A stretch of 64,000 nucleotides of DNA, taken from NCBI RefSeq assembly GCF_009931615.1, contig NZ_CP046620.1, positions 372,001-436,000 of the forward strand, read 5' to 3'. Shown here piece after piece: positions 27,533-35,686 of this stretch; the stretch's first letter is position 1; the number at the start of each line of letters is the position of its first letter. The notes under the pieces are model-generated. The model was not told the DNA's origin and ran no database searches. It saw nothing but the letters and a program-made list of their open reading frames with translations. This stretch comes from Algicella marina (GTDB taxonomy: Bacteria; Pseudomonadota; Alphaproteobacteria; Rhodobacterales; Rhodobacteraceae). The position numbers and the translations under genes were made by a program.

Positions 27533-29329
27533 TCAGAGGGGTGCGCAGGCCTTGGTGAGCCATACGGCAGTTGCGTCATCTACACGGGGAGAGACGATTG
27601 CCGCGGTTCGGGCGTGGTAAGCATTGAGCCAGTCCCGTTCCGCTGTGGATAGAAGATCGGGATCAATCAGCCTTCTGTCAATAGGCGCGAAGGTGATTGT
27701 CTCGAAGCCCAGCATCGCGCGGTCGCCGCCTGAAGGCGTCTCCGGTGGCTCCACCACCAGCAGGTTCTCGATGCGGATGCCGAATGCGCCCTCGCGGTAG
27801 TAGCCCGGTTCATTGGAGAGGATCATACCCGGTTTCAGGGCTTCGGTGCCGCGGCGTGAAAGGCTTTGCGGGCCTTCGTGGACGCTGAGATAGACGCCGA
27901 CGCCATGGCCGGTGCCGTGGTCGTAATCCATGCCGGCCTGCCAGAGGGCGATCCGGGCCAGCGCATCGAGGTCCCGGCCTGCAAGCCCCTCCGGCCAGCG
28001 CGCCTGCGACATCGCGATCATTCCTTTCAGCACCAGTGTGAAGGCCCGGCGTGCCTCCGGCTGCACGGGGCCGGTGGCGACGGTGCGGGTAATGTCCGTG
28101 GTGCCTTCGAGATACTGGCCGCCGCTGTCGATCAGCAGCAAATCGCCCGGCGTGATGGGACGGTTGCTGTCTTCGGTCACCCGGTAATGGACGATAGCGC
28201 CATTTGGGCCGGCGCCGGAGATCGTCTCAAACGAGATATCTTGCAGGGTGTTGCCGGCACGGCGGAGCGACTCCAGTTCGCGCACAGCGTCGATTTCGGT
28301 GAGGCCGCCGGATGGGGCAGCCTCATCCAGCCATGCGAGGAAACGGGCCATGGCGACGGCATCGATCAGATGGGCCTCGCGCGTCGAAGCAAGTTCGGCT
28401 TGTGTCTTGCAGGCCTTTGGCAGGATGCACGGATCGCGCATCCAGTGGATTTCGGCGGAGAGCGCCGCCTTGACGGCCAATGGCGCGGTGCCCGGGTCGA
28501 GCGCAACGCGGCCGGTGAGGGCCGCCAGAGCGGCGGGGAAGGCCTCCGGCTCTGCAATCGTGACGTCGGGGCCGAGGTGCGCACGCACGTCTTCATCCAG
28601 TTTCGCGCCTGTCATGAACAGCAAAACGGTGGCATCGGCATGGAGGATGGCGAAGCCGAGGGCGACGGGAGTGCGAGCAATGTCGGAACCGCGGATGTTG
28701 AGAAGCCAGGCGATGCTGTCGGGCAGGGTGAGGACGGTGGCGACGACGCCCTCCGCCTTCAGGATTCCGGCTATTTCCTGCCGTTTGCTGGCATGGGTCT
28801 TGCCGGCGATCACGTCCGGAAAGACGGCCACCTTGCCGAGGGGCGGGGCCGGCTGATCGGGCCAGATGCTGTCCACCGGGTTTTCCGGCAAGGGTTCGAG
28901 GGTGATGCCCTTCGGCGTCAGTGCTTTTTCCAGCGCCTCGATTTCGCGCTGGCCGTGCAGCCACGGATCGAAGCCGATGCGCCCACCCTCCGGCAATGCT
29001 TCAGTCAGCCACTTTGCCGGGGTGGCCTGCGGAATTTGATGATAGCTGAACAGGGCGCCGTCGGTCTGGCTGCGTACCTGGAGGGTGTAGCGTCCGTCGA
29101 TGAAGATCGCTGCCTGATCGGCCAGAACGATGCACTGGCCGGCGGAGCCGGTAAACCCTGTGAGCCAGGCAAGACGCTCATCCCTTGGCGCCACATTCTC
29201 GCCACAATGTGCATCCGAACGCGGGACAATGAAGCCTGAAACACCGGATTTTGCCAATTTTTTGCGCAAATCGGCGAGGCGCGGCGCACTGTCGGAGGCT
29301 GATGTCGAGGCGGTAAAGGATTGAAACAT
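27533..29329 (-). CDS. Aminopeptidase P family protein (M24B, Xaa-Pro aminopeptidase)
   Basis: A 598-residue metallopeptidase of the long, three-domain aminopeptidase P type. The N-terminal creatinase-like domain begins with LADLRKKLAKSGVSGFIVPRSD. The catalytic pita-bread domain has the dinuclear metal ligands in IDSGGQYLEGTTDITRTV (two Asp), HGTGHGVG (His), NEPGYYREGAFGIRIEN (Glu) and the following Glu. It should release N-terminal residues preceding proline. ATG 29329 is preferred over an in-frame start 32 codons upstream, which gives a non-conserved leader. Confidence 0.94.
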   Translation of the reverse strand: MFQSFTASTSASDSAPRLADLRKKLAKSGVSGFIVPRSDAHCGENVAPRDERLAWLTGFTGSAGQCIVLADQAAIFIDGRYTLQVRSQTDGALFSYHQIPQATPAKWLTEALPEGGRIGFDPWLHGQREIEALEKALTPKGITLEPLPENPVDSIWPDQPAPPLGKVAVFPDVIAGKTHASKRQEIAGILKAEGVVATVLTLPDSIAWLLNIRGSDIARTPVALGFAILHADATVLLFMTGAKLDEDVRAHLGPDVTIAEPEAFPAALAALTGRVALDPGTAPLAVKAALSAEIHWMRDPCILPKACKTQAELASTREAHLIDAVAMARFLAWLDEAAPSGGLTEIDAVRELESLRRAGNTLQDISFETISGAGPNGAIVHYRVTEDSNRPITPGDLLLIDSGGQYLEGTTDITRTVATGPVQPEARRAFTLVLKGMIAMSQARWPEGLAGRDLDALARIALWQAGMDYDHGTGHGVGVYLSVHEGPQSLSRRGTEALKPGMILSNEPGYYREGAFGIRIENLLVVEPPETPSGGDRAMLGFETITFAPIDRRLIDPDLLSTAERDWLNAYHARTAAIVSPRVDDATAVWLTKACAPL

Positions 29330-29444
29330 AGCGATCTTTCTGCAACAGGGCGAATTGACGGGAAATGCGGGGTTTTGCGCTGCCGCGGGTTTGCCATATT
29401 GTCCGCACAGAGTGAGCCGTGGCAAGCCTCTGGAGGGTCCGAAA

Positions 29445-29756
29445 ATGCGTTCTATGTTGGCATTGGTATTTTTCTTGTTGGCGGGTTGGCGCGCGTATCT
29501 TGACTGGAAGACATCCGCGGCTCAAGGGGAGCCGTTGTTCATGGTGGAGACCCGAACCGTGTGGGAGGGGCTGAGCCCATCGACCCTGACAAGCGTGGTG
29601 AACTGGGCCCAGGGGCTGGATTTCCAATACCTGTGGGATCCGGTCCTGCTGAACTTGCTGACGGCCCCGTTGTCACCGCTGCTGCTGGTCGTGGGGCTGT
29701 TCTTCTTCATCATCCGGCGCAAGCCGGAGCCGATCGACCCTTACAGCCCCGCCTGA
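29445..29756 (+). CDS. Small two-helix membrane protein, unknown function
   Basis: A 103-residue protein with a hydrophobic N-terminal segment (residues ~3-15) and a second one near the C-terminus (PLSPLLLVVGLFFFIIRR), followed by a short Pro-rich tail. ATG 29445 has GGAGGG eight bases upstream. I do not recognise a family. It diverges from the aminopeptidase gene and converges, with a nine-base gap, on the oxygenase gene. Confidence 0.7.
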   Translation: MRSMLALVFFLLAGWRAYLDWKTSAAQGEPLFMVETRTVWEGLSPSTLTSVVNWAQGLDFQYLWDPVLLNLLTAPLSPLLLVVGLFFFIIRRKPEPIDPYSPA

Positions 29757-29765
29757 TCGGCTTTC

Positions 29766-30689
29766 CTACGTACCGAACTTGTGCTCATAGGTCGCGTTCA
29801 GGCGGCTGGCGAGGTAGTCTGCGCCGGTGACCGGCGGATATTTGGCCGCACCGGTGCCGGGCAGGGCGGTGATGACGCTGTCGGGGTTCGGATCGAGGAA
29901 GAAGGCCAGCGAATACCGTTCCGCTGGCGGTGGCAGGACGCGATGCGGTGTCGAGACATAGACATCGTTGGACCAGCGCATCAGCAAGTCGGCGATGTTG
30001 ATGATATAGGCGTCCTCCACTTGCGGCACGTCGATCCACGCACCGTCGCGGGGGCGGACCTGCAGACCGGGAACGCCGTCGGTGGTGAGCAGGGTGATGG
30101 TGCCGTAATCCGTGTGCTCGCCTGCGCCGATTTCACCAGGTGCACCCGTGGCGGCGGGATAGCGCAACAAGCGCAGTGTGGCGAGTGGCTGGTCGAGATG
30201 ACCGGCAAAGAAGTCTTCCTCTATGCCGAGATCGAGGGCGATGGCGCGATGCAACTGGACGCCGAAAGCGTGGACCGCGTCGAAATAGGCCAGCATGGTG
30301 TCGCGGAAACCGGGAAGGTCAGGCCAGAGATTGACGCCCCGGAACGGCTCTCCGGCGAGGATGCGCGGATCGTCCTCTGCCAGGTCGAGACCGATGTTGA
30401 AGGCTTCCTTGCTGTCGCGGATCCCGCTTTTCTCGTCCAGAAATTCCTCTCCCACCTGACTGTAGCCCCGGTTGTGCGGGGATCTGGCGATCGACATCTC
30501 CACCTTGTCGGCAAGGGGGCTGGCGAAAAAGCTGCGGCTCATCTCGAATGCGCGGGTTCGCAGGGTGGAGGAGACGGGCGGGTTGGCAATGACGACGAAC
30601 CCGGTGTCGCGGCAGGCGCGGCCGAAATCGGCGACGAAACCCGCGCTGTCGCTGCCAGTGAAGCGGGAATAGTCCAGTATCGGGATCAT
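29766..30689 (-). CDS. Isopenicillin N synthase-like 2-oxoglutarate/Fe(II) oxygenase
   Basis: A 307-residue protein of the IPNS/DIOX superfamily. Iron ligands His192 and Asp194 are in EHTDYGTITLL, with His249 in STPHRV. The 2-oxoglutarate-binding RYS is at 258-260. The N-terminal DIOX_N region begins IPILDYSRF. The substrate is unknown; bacterial relatives are often annotated only as oxidoreductases. ATG 30689 has GGAG eleven bases upstream. It diverges from the EamA-type transporter over 70 bases, which suggests joint regulation. Confidence 0.92.
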   Translation of the reverse strand: MIPILDYSRFTGSDSAGFVADFGRACRDTGFVVIANPPVSSTLRTRAFEMSRSFFASPLADKVEMSIARSPHNRGYSQVGEEFLDEKSGIRDSKEAFNIGLDLAEDDPRILAGEPFRGVNLWPDLPGFRDTMLAYFDAVHAFGVQLHRAIALDLGIEEDFFAGHLDQPLATLRLLRYPAATGAPGEIGAGEHTDYGTITLLTTDGVPGLQVRPRDGAWIDVPQVEDAYIINIADLLMRWSNDVYVSTPHRVLPPPAERYSLAFFLDPNPDSVITALPGTGAAKYPPVTGADYLASRLNATYEHKFGT

Positions 30690-30736
30690 GTGCGGGCTCC
30701 TTTCGCAAACGGCAAGTTTCGGGTCGCAAGGCTTGG

Positions 30737-30760
30737 TGCGCCGCGTCATAGTGCGGCGCA
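30737..30760. promoter_or_regulatory. Eight-base inverted repeat in the oxygenase/EamA divergent region
   Basis: TGCGCCGC (30737-30744) and GCGGCGCA (30753-30760) are perfectly complementary around an eight-base loop, ending on the first base of the proposed EamA start codon. It could be an operator for both divergent genes or an RNA hairpin hiding the EamA start. Confidence 0.4.
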
Positions 30761-31683
30761 TGTCCATTCAACACCAGATGAATCTACGCTCGTGGACACT
30801 GCTTGTGATCCTCTCTTTGTTGTGGGGTGGAAGTTTCTTCTTCATCGGGGTGGCCGTCGGCCATCTGCCGGCGCTGACGATTGTATTCCTGCGGGTGGCG
30901 ATGGCAGCGGTATTCTTGTGGGCCGTGGTACTGGTAATGCGTCTGACGGTGCCGTGGCGACGCGAGGTCTGGCAGGCATTCCTGGGGATGTGTGTTCTGA
31001 ACAACGTGCTGCCGTTCTGCCTGATCGTCTACGGCCAATCTCAGATCGCCTCGGGCGTGGCGTCCATCCTCAATGCGACGACACCCTTGTTCGGCGTGGT
31101 CATCGCGCATGTTCTGACGCCGGATGAAAAGCTGACGCCGGCACGCTTCGGTGGCGTAATTGCCGGATTTTTGGGCGTTTCGGTCATGATGGGCGGGAAT
31201 CTGCTGGCGGGCGGCCAGGGAATCTGGGGCGTGGTCGCAGTGCTGGGCGCTGCCTTCTGTTACGGACTTTCCGGTGTCTTCGGGCGGCGGTTTGCACGGC
31301 TCGGCGTTAACCCGGTGGTGACAGCCACGGGGCAGGTCAGTTGCTCCACCGCCGTGCTCTTGCCGCTGATGTTAGTGGTGGACAGGCCATGGCAACTCCA
31401 CATGCCGGGAGGTGACGTCATACTAGCACTTGTGGGTCTGGCGATCTTGTCTACAGGACTTGCCTACATCATTTTCTACAAGGTGTTGGCCGTTGCCGGA
31501 GCCACCAACCTGTTGCTGGTGACTTTCCTGATCCCGGTGAGTGCGATTTTGCTGGGCGTGGCGTTTCTGGGTGAAGTGCTGGAGCCGCGCCATCTGCTGG
31601 GCATGGCGTTCATCGGGGCCGGTCTGGCGGCGATCGACGGTCGCGTGCTGACCCGTCTCAGACGGCCTGTTGGGGCTGAATAG
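30760..31683 (+). CDS. EamA-family (DMT superfamily) transporter
   Basis: A 307-residue integral membrane protein with about ten helices in two EamA repeats. Each repeat has the typical start (SLLWGGSFFFIGVAV; GAAFCYGLSGVFGRRFA). Such proteins usually export metabolites or amino acids, and the substrate is unknown. ATG 30760 is the best-supported start; an ATG at 30778 would also begin just before the first helix, and no good ribosome site is seen for either. Confidence 0.9.
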   Translation: MSIQHQMNLRSWTLLVILSLLWGGSFFFIGVAVGHLPALTIVFLRVAMAAVFLWAVVLVMRLTVPWRREVWQAFLGMCVLNNVLPFCLIVYGQSQIASGVASILNATTPLFGVVIAHVLTPDEKLTPARFGGVIAGFLGVSVMMGGNLLAGGQGIWGVVAVLGAAFCYGLSGVFGRRFARLGVNPVVTATGQVSCSTAVLLPLMLVVDRPWQLHMPGGDVILALVGLAILSTGLAYIIFYKVLAVAGATNLLLVTFLIPVSAILLGVAFLGEVLEPRHLLGMAFIGAGLAAIDGRVLTRLRRPVGAE

Positions 31684-31695
31684 TTCGACCTCGCC

Positions 31696-31709
31696 TTAAG
31701 TATACTTAA
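31696..31709. promoter_or_regulatory. Perfect 14-bp palindrome TTAAGTATACTTAA
   Basis: This uninterrupted palindrome lies 12 bases after the EamA stop and 126 bases before the small ORF at 31836. Its halves contain TTAA...TTAAC with a six-base spacer. CtrA boxes have TTAA half-sites seven bases apart, so it is close to but not a standard CtrA site. Confidence 0.5.
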
Positions 31710-31835
31710 CATTTGCCTCAATTTGGCGTAAATTGACTGCAAGGACGTAGTTCATGGCCCGTGTACAGTTGGGCCGGGCGAGCGTTCCGGAATACCAGAC
31801 TGTGCCGAGTTCATGTAGTGTGTAGGAGAATTGGT

Positions 31836-32021
31836 ATGACCGAGTGCGAGACGACCCCCGAAGACAAGACAGGTTTCTCCAAGATCCTCGAAAAGGCGCT
31901 GGCGTTTTCAGCCCCCGTCTCCAGCCGGATCGTCCTTCCGACCATGAGCCTGAAGTATCTCGGTAAGGTGCAGTGCATGCCTGTTCAGGATCAAGCCGGC
32001 ACCGTCAGTCAGGCCGGCTGA
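31836..32021 (+). CDS. Small 61-residue protein, unknown function
   Basis: A short frame starting at ATG 31836 with AGGAGA nine bases upstream. The product is acidic at the N-terminus (TECETTPEDKTG) and has a central moderately hydrophobic part with SRIVLPTMSLKYLG. There is no signal peptide or membrane helix. I recognise no family. It sits between EamA and the convergent cobT gene, 12 bases from the cobT stop. The good ribosome site is the main reason for calling it. Confidence 0.55.
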   Translation: MTECETTPEDKTGFSKILEKALAFSAPVSSRIVLPTMSLKYLGKVQCMPVQDQAGTVSQAG

Positions 32022-32033
32022 ACGGGCTTTCCC

Positions 32034-33893
32034 TCAGATTGCGCGGCGCCGGCCGCGTCGCGTTTCCGTCTCGAACAGGGACGCTAGTTGTTCGGTCATC
32101 GCGCCCGCCAATTGTTCCACATCCGTGATCGTCACCGCCCGCTCGTAATAACGGGTGACATCGTGGCCGATGCCGATGGCGATCAGTTCGACGGCGCGGC
32201 GGCGTTCTATCATCGAGATTACGTCGCGCAGATGCTTTTCGAGATAGCTGGCCGGATTGACCGACAGGGTGCTGTCATCGACGGGTGCACCATCCGAAAT
32301 CACCATGAGAACGCGGCGTTGTTCCGGTCTACCGACCATCCGGCGGTGGGCCCATTCCAGCGCCTCACCGTCGATGTTCTCCTTCAGGATACCTTCCTTC
32401 ATCATTAGCCCAAGGTTAGGCCGGGCGCGGCGCCATGGAGCGTCGGCGGATTTGTAGATGATGTGGCGCAGGTCGTTCAGGCGCCCTGGCAGCGGCTCTC
32501 GTCCGTCGGCGAGCCACTTTTCACGGGCCTGCCCGCCCTTCCAGGCGCGAGTAGTGAAGCCGAGGATCTCACACTTCACCTGACAGCGTTCGAGTGTGCG
32601 GGCGAGCACATCGGCGCATATCGCGGCAATCGAGATCGGGCGGCCACGCATGGAGCCCGAATTGTCGAGAAGCAGGGTGACGACCGTGTCACGGAATTCG
32701 GTGTCCGTCTCCTGCTTGAAGGAGAGCGGTGTTGTTGGGTTGGCAACGACACGGGCCAGGCGGCCGGCATCGAGCGTGCCTTCCTCAAGGTCGAAATCCC
32801 AGCTTCGGTTCTGCTGCGCCTGAAGCCTGCGTTGCAACCGGTTGGCAAGTCGCGAGACCGCGCCCTTCAGCGGCTCAAGTTGTTGGTCGAGATAGGCGCG
32901 CAGGCGTTCGAGCTCTGCCGGATCGGCCAGTTCCTCGGCGGGAATTTCCTCGTCGAACCTGGTTTCGTAAACGGCATAGCCGGGATCGGCCTCGGAGATA
33001 GGTGGCGGCGGCGGTCGATCATTCTGCGGCTCGCCGTTCTCGGTCTCCACTTCCTCGCCAAGTTCGGCATCCTCGTTCTCGTCGAGGCTCACCTGAGCTT
33101 GCTGGCTCTCCTCCGACTCAGCTGCTTCCTGGCTGTCGGAGCCTTCCTGCTCATCATTCTCGTTGTCGTCCTCGGGTCCGTCCTCCGTCGACTCCTCGTC
33201 GTCGTTCTGGTTTTCGGCGGACTCCTCCTCCTGGTTGTCGAGGTCAGGATCATCGCCCAACTGATCGCCGTAGCCGAGATCGGAAATGATCTGGCGGGCG
33301 AGTTTGGAAAATGCGCGCTGGTCTTCGAGCGTGGCATCGACATTGGCGAAGGCATCGCCTGCCTCTCCCTCCAGAAAACCGCGCCAGAGTTCCATGACGT
33401 TCTGCGCACCGTCGGGCAATTCGCGCCCGGTGGCGAGATGGCGGACGAGAAAACCCGCGGCTTCGGCCAGTGGGGCTTCGGCTGAATCCTTGATCTGCGA
33501 ATAGCCGCGGCGTTTGCATTCCGCATCGATCTTTGCGTCGATGTTGCCTGCGGTGCCGGGCATGGCGCGGGCACCGACCGCTTCGCACCGGGCCGTTTCC
33601 ATCGCTTCGTAGAGGGCCTGCGCCACCTCGCCCTCGGGGGCGTAGCGGCTATGCATGGCCGGATCGTGAAAACGCTTTCGGAGCGCGTAGGCGTCGGCGG
33701 TGCCACGGGCGAGAAGCACCTCGTCGCGGGTCATCCGGCGGGTGACCTGCGGGAGGCGTGCGCCCTCGTTCGTCAGACCCGGCGGATCGACGGAATAGCT
33801 GACGGCAAGCTCCGCATCGTTGGCGAGCGCACGCGTTGCCTCGGACAGAGCCTTCTTGAACGGATCTGCCGGATTATCGGACGGTTTGTTCAT
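32034..33893 (-). CDS. cobT: Cobaltochelatase subunit CobT
   Basis: Subunit of the ATP-dependent aerobic cobaltochelatase (CobNST) that inserts cobalt into hydrogenobyrinic acid a,c-diamide. The 619-residue protein starts [15 protein letters not shown], as I recall for CobT. It has a very acidic Asp/Glu/Gln/Asn-rich central stretch (about 230-310) and a C-terminal von Willebrand A domain with the MIDAS motif [11 protein letters not shown]. The frame is open 28 codons upstream of 33893; neither start has a strong ribosome site. The partner CobS gene is not next to it in this window. Confidence 0.93.
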   Translation of the reverse strand: MNKPSDNPADPFKKALSEATRALANDAELAVSYSVDPPGLTNEGARLPQVTRRMTRDEVLLARGTADAYALRKRFHDPAMHSRYAPEGEVAQALYEAMETARCEAVGARAMPGTAGNIDAKIDAECKRRGYSQIKDSAEAPLAEAAGFLVRHLATGRELPDGAQNVMELWRGFLEGEAGDAFANVDATLEDQRAFSKLARQIISDLGYGDQLGDDPDLDNQEEESAENQNDDEESTEDGPEDDNENDEQEGSDSQEAAESEESQQAQVSLDENEDAELGEEVETENGEPQNDRPPPPPISEADPGYAVYETRFDEEIPAEELADPAELERLRAYLDQQLEPLKGAVSRLANRLQRRLQAQQNRSWDFDLEEGTLDAGRLARVVANPTTPLSFKQETDTEFRDTVVTLLLDNSGSMRGRPISIAAICADVLARTLERCQVKCEILGFTTRAWKGGQAREKWLADGREPLPGRLNDLRHIIYKSADAPWRRARPNLGLMMKEGILKENIDGEALEWAHRRMVGRPEQRRVLMVISDGAPVDDSTLSVNPASYLEKHLRDVISMIERRRAVELIAIGIGHDVTRYYERAVTITDVEQLAGAMTEQLASLFETETRRGRRRAI

Positions 33894-34050
33894 GAGTTCG
33901 GAATGACGCAGCAGGCGGGATTTGGCAAGGCCCCTGGCATCGGCCGGCGCTGGCGGGCTGTTGGAAAAGGGGCACATGGGTGAGCTTGTGCAGGTTGTAA
34001 CACTTTAATGACACTTTTCTGGATATCCTGATCCGGGAGGAGGATTAGTG

Positions 34051-34509
34051 ATGCCGATGATGTTCCGAAACGCCCTCATAGCCATGGTCCTGGGAATGTT
34101 GGGCCTTGCCGCACCGGCCAAGGCCGGCTCGTTCGAGGAGACCTGTCGTTACTTTGATGGTGTTGCATTCAATGATGTCGCCCATCACCGGGTGGGGACG
34201 TTTCGGGTGGTTCTGGCGGCGGACTGCCGGGCGGCACTGGCGGTGATGGCCGTGGCACCTGCTGGAGCGCATACGGAGTTTGCACAGGACTATCTTCGCC
34301 AGTTGCAGACCTATCGCGCCACCATGCTGTCGATCATGATGGAGCGCTTCGAGACACAGCGCAGCCGAAGAGTTCTTCAGGCCCACACCGATGCGCCGAT
34401 GGTCAAACCTGTCAGTCGGGCAGGGGCATTCCTTATTGCCAAATCCATGGGACTGGTGGCCAAGCAGCGGGAATGGACCGTCTGGAACGAGGCCCGACTG
34501 GCGCAATAG
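34051..34509 (+). CDS. Secreted hypothetical protein
   Basis: A 152-residue protein with a signal peptide (hydrophobic residues ~8-21, likely cleavage after AKA at 25) and two cysteines in the mature part (ETCRYF, AADCRAA). The GGAGGAGG ribosome site at about 34036 fits ATG 34051; GTG 34048 and ATG 34057 are also possible. I recognise no domain. It diverges from cobT across 157 bases and precedes the exopolysaccharide locus. Confidence 0.7.
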   Translation: MPMMFRNALIAMVLGMLGLAAPAKAGSFEETCRYFDGVAFNDVAHHRVGTFRVVLAADCRAALAVMAVAPAGAHTEFAQDYLRQLQTYRATMLSIMMERFETQRSRRVLQAHTDAPMVKPVSRAGAFLIAKSMGLVAKQREWTVWNEARLAQ

Positions 34510-34570
34510 GGGCTTTCGTGAACCGGTGGCTGACCAAGCTTTCGGCAGATATTCCAGTATTTGCCTGTCT

Positions 34571-34591
34571 GGCGTCGGGCCGCCCTTTTTT
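34571..34591 (+). terminator. Weak intrinsic terminator after the secreted hypothetical
   Basis: GGCG (34571-34574) and CGCC (34581-34584) form a short stem with a six-base loop, followed by C and six T. The stem is short, so efficiency is doubtful, but the T-run is good and it lies 62 bases after the stop. Confidence 0.35.
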
Positions 34592-34652
34592 CAGCAAATT
34601 TGTGCGTTTCAGATAGGCAAACCGGGGCATAAGTCTTAATGGTGGCGCGAGA

Positions 34653-34676
34653 GCCGCGCGGTGGAAGCCGCGTGGC
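34653..34676 (+). other. Nine-pair stem-loop in the leader of the CpsD-like gene
   Basis: GCCGCGCGG (34653-34661) pairs with CCGCGTGGC (34668-34676), with one G-T wobble, around a six-base loop. It is 70 bases before the kinase-like gene's start. It could be a leader RNA structure or an operator. Confidence 0.4.
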
Positions 34677-34745
34677 ATAATCGTGATTGCGGTTTGGTAA
34701 GTGGTTCATCGCCGACGGATATGTGTTCCATCGGCAGGGGGTAGA

Positions 34746-35645
34746 GTGTTGCAGGCGCAGACGGAAAGACAGGCTTCTTTGGCGGAAGATAAAATTACGC
34801 GATCGCCACGGCAGGCGGCCAACGACAAGGTAGAAGACGCGGAGATCGTCCGCGACGCATCGCATGCGGAACGGGTTCGCTCTTTTGTGCTGGGGCACAG
34901 CAGCCAACCACCGGTCATGGAAGCCCAAATTGGCGGTGGGGCCGGTTGGGAGGCGCTGACGCAGGTTCAGCTGAAGCAGCGTCACCTGGCCCGCAATCGA
35001 ATTCTCACGGGCGACAAAGTTACGCCGGTGATGGAGTCATTCGACATGCTTCGGGCGCGGATGGTGAAGGCCCTGAAGGACAACGGCTGGAACCGCGTCG
35101 CCATCACTTCGCCCACCAAGGGCTGCGGCAAGACCTTCCTTGCCGCCAACCTTGCGATGAGCTGTGCGCGGCAAACAGGCCTGCGCAGCGTTCTGTACGA
35201 TATGGATTTCCGCAATCCCAAGCTTGGCTCCGTTCTGGGCGTGCGGGCGCCGGGGCCGTTCAACGAGTATCTCTATGACGGTCTGGCGCCGGAATCGCAC
35301 CTGATACGCGTTGCCGACAACCTAGCCGTGGGCCTGAATGACAAGGCGATGGCGGAACCGACGGATCTGCTGTCCTCCGACAAGACGGAGGAGACTATTG
35401 CCAAGATGCAGGACGCCCTGAAACCCGATGTGGTGCTGTTCGACATGCCGCCGATGCTGGTTTTCGAGGACGTGATGACCTTCCTCTCCCGTGTGGACGG
35501 TGTGCTGGTGGTCTCTGGCGGTCACACCACAAAGGCAGAGGATATCCGCGAAGTGGAGCGCCGCCTCGAGGACAAGGCGCCGCTGCTTGGCGTGGTGCTG
35601 AACATGGCCGAAGGTGTGCGCAAGCGTCGCGGCCGGGTGTACTGA
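34746..35645 (+). CDS. CpsD/CapB-like ATPase (BY-kinase family) of the exopolysaccharide locus
   Basis: A 299-residue cytoplasmic P-loop protein of the bacterial tyrosine-kinase/MinD-like group that works with Wzz-type chain-length proteins. It has Walker A SPTKGCGKT (122-130), Walker A' VLYDMDFRNP (Asp152, Asp154) and Walker B VVLFDMPPML. The Walker A has Cys where BY-kinases usually have Glu before GK. The C-terminus ends RGRVY with one tyrosine rather than a tyrosine cluster. GTG 34746 is chosen for the AGGGGG site just upstream. Its expected Wzz partner is encoded 19 kb away at 54877. Kinase activity is not certain. Confidence 0.85.
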   Translation: MLQAQTERQASLAEDKITRSPRQAANDKVEDAEIVRDASHAERVRSFVLGHSSQPPVMEAQIGGGAGWEALTQVQLKQRHLARNRILTGDKVTPVMESFDMLRARMVKALKDNGWNRVAITSPTKGCGKTFLAANLAMSCARQTGLRSVLYDMDFRNPKLGSVLGVRAPGPFNEYLYDGLAPESHLIRVADNLAVGLNDKAMAEPTDLLSSDKTEETIAKMQDALKPDVVLFDMPPMLVFEDVMTFLSRVDGVLVVSGGHTTKAEDIREVERRLEDKAPLLGVVLNMAEGVRKRRGRVY

Positions 35646-35686
35646 CGGCACGCCGTAATTTAGCTGCCGAGCGAGACCGACCGAGC

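Noticed and set aside
27866-29239. A 457-codon plus-strand frame
   Set aside because: It lies wholly antisense to the aminopeptidase P gene, whose metal-ligand motifs are intact; composition is typical of a shadow frame.
29781-31127. A 448-codon plus-strand frame
   Set aside because: It runs antisense to the 2OG oxygenase and out of frame with EamA, both of which have clear family motifs.
31696-31709. Canonical CtrA box
   Set aside because: The TTAA half-sites are six bases apart instead of the required seven, so it is reported only as a palindrome.
32034-33893. Magnesium chelatase subunit (BchD-like) as an alternative for CobT
   Set aside because: The single VWA domain with acidic middle and no AAA+ domain, and the [10 protein letters not shown] start, fit CobT better.
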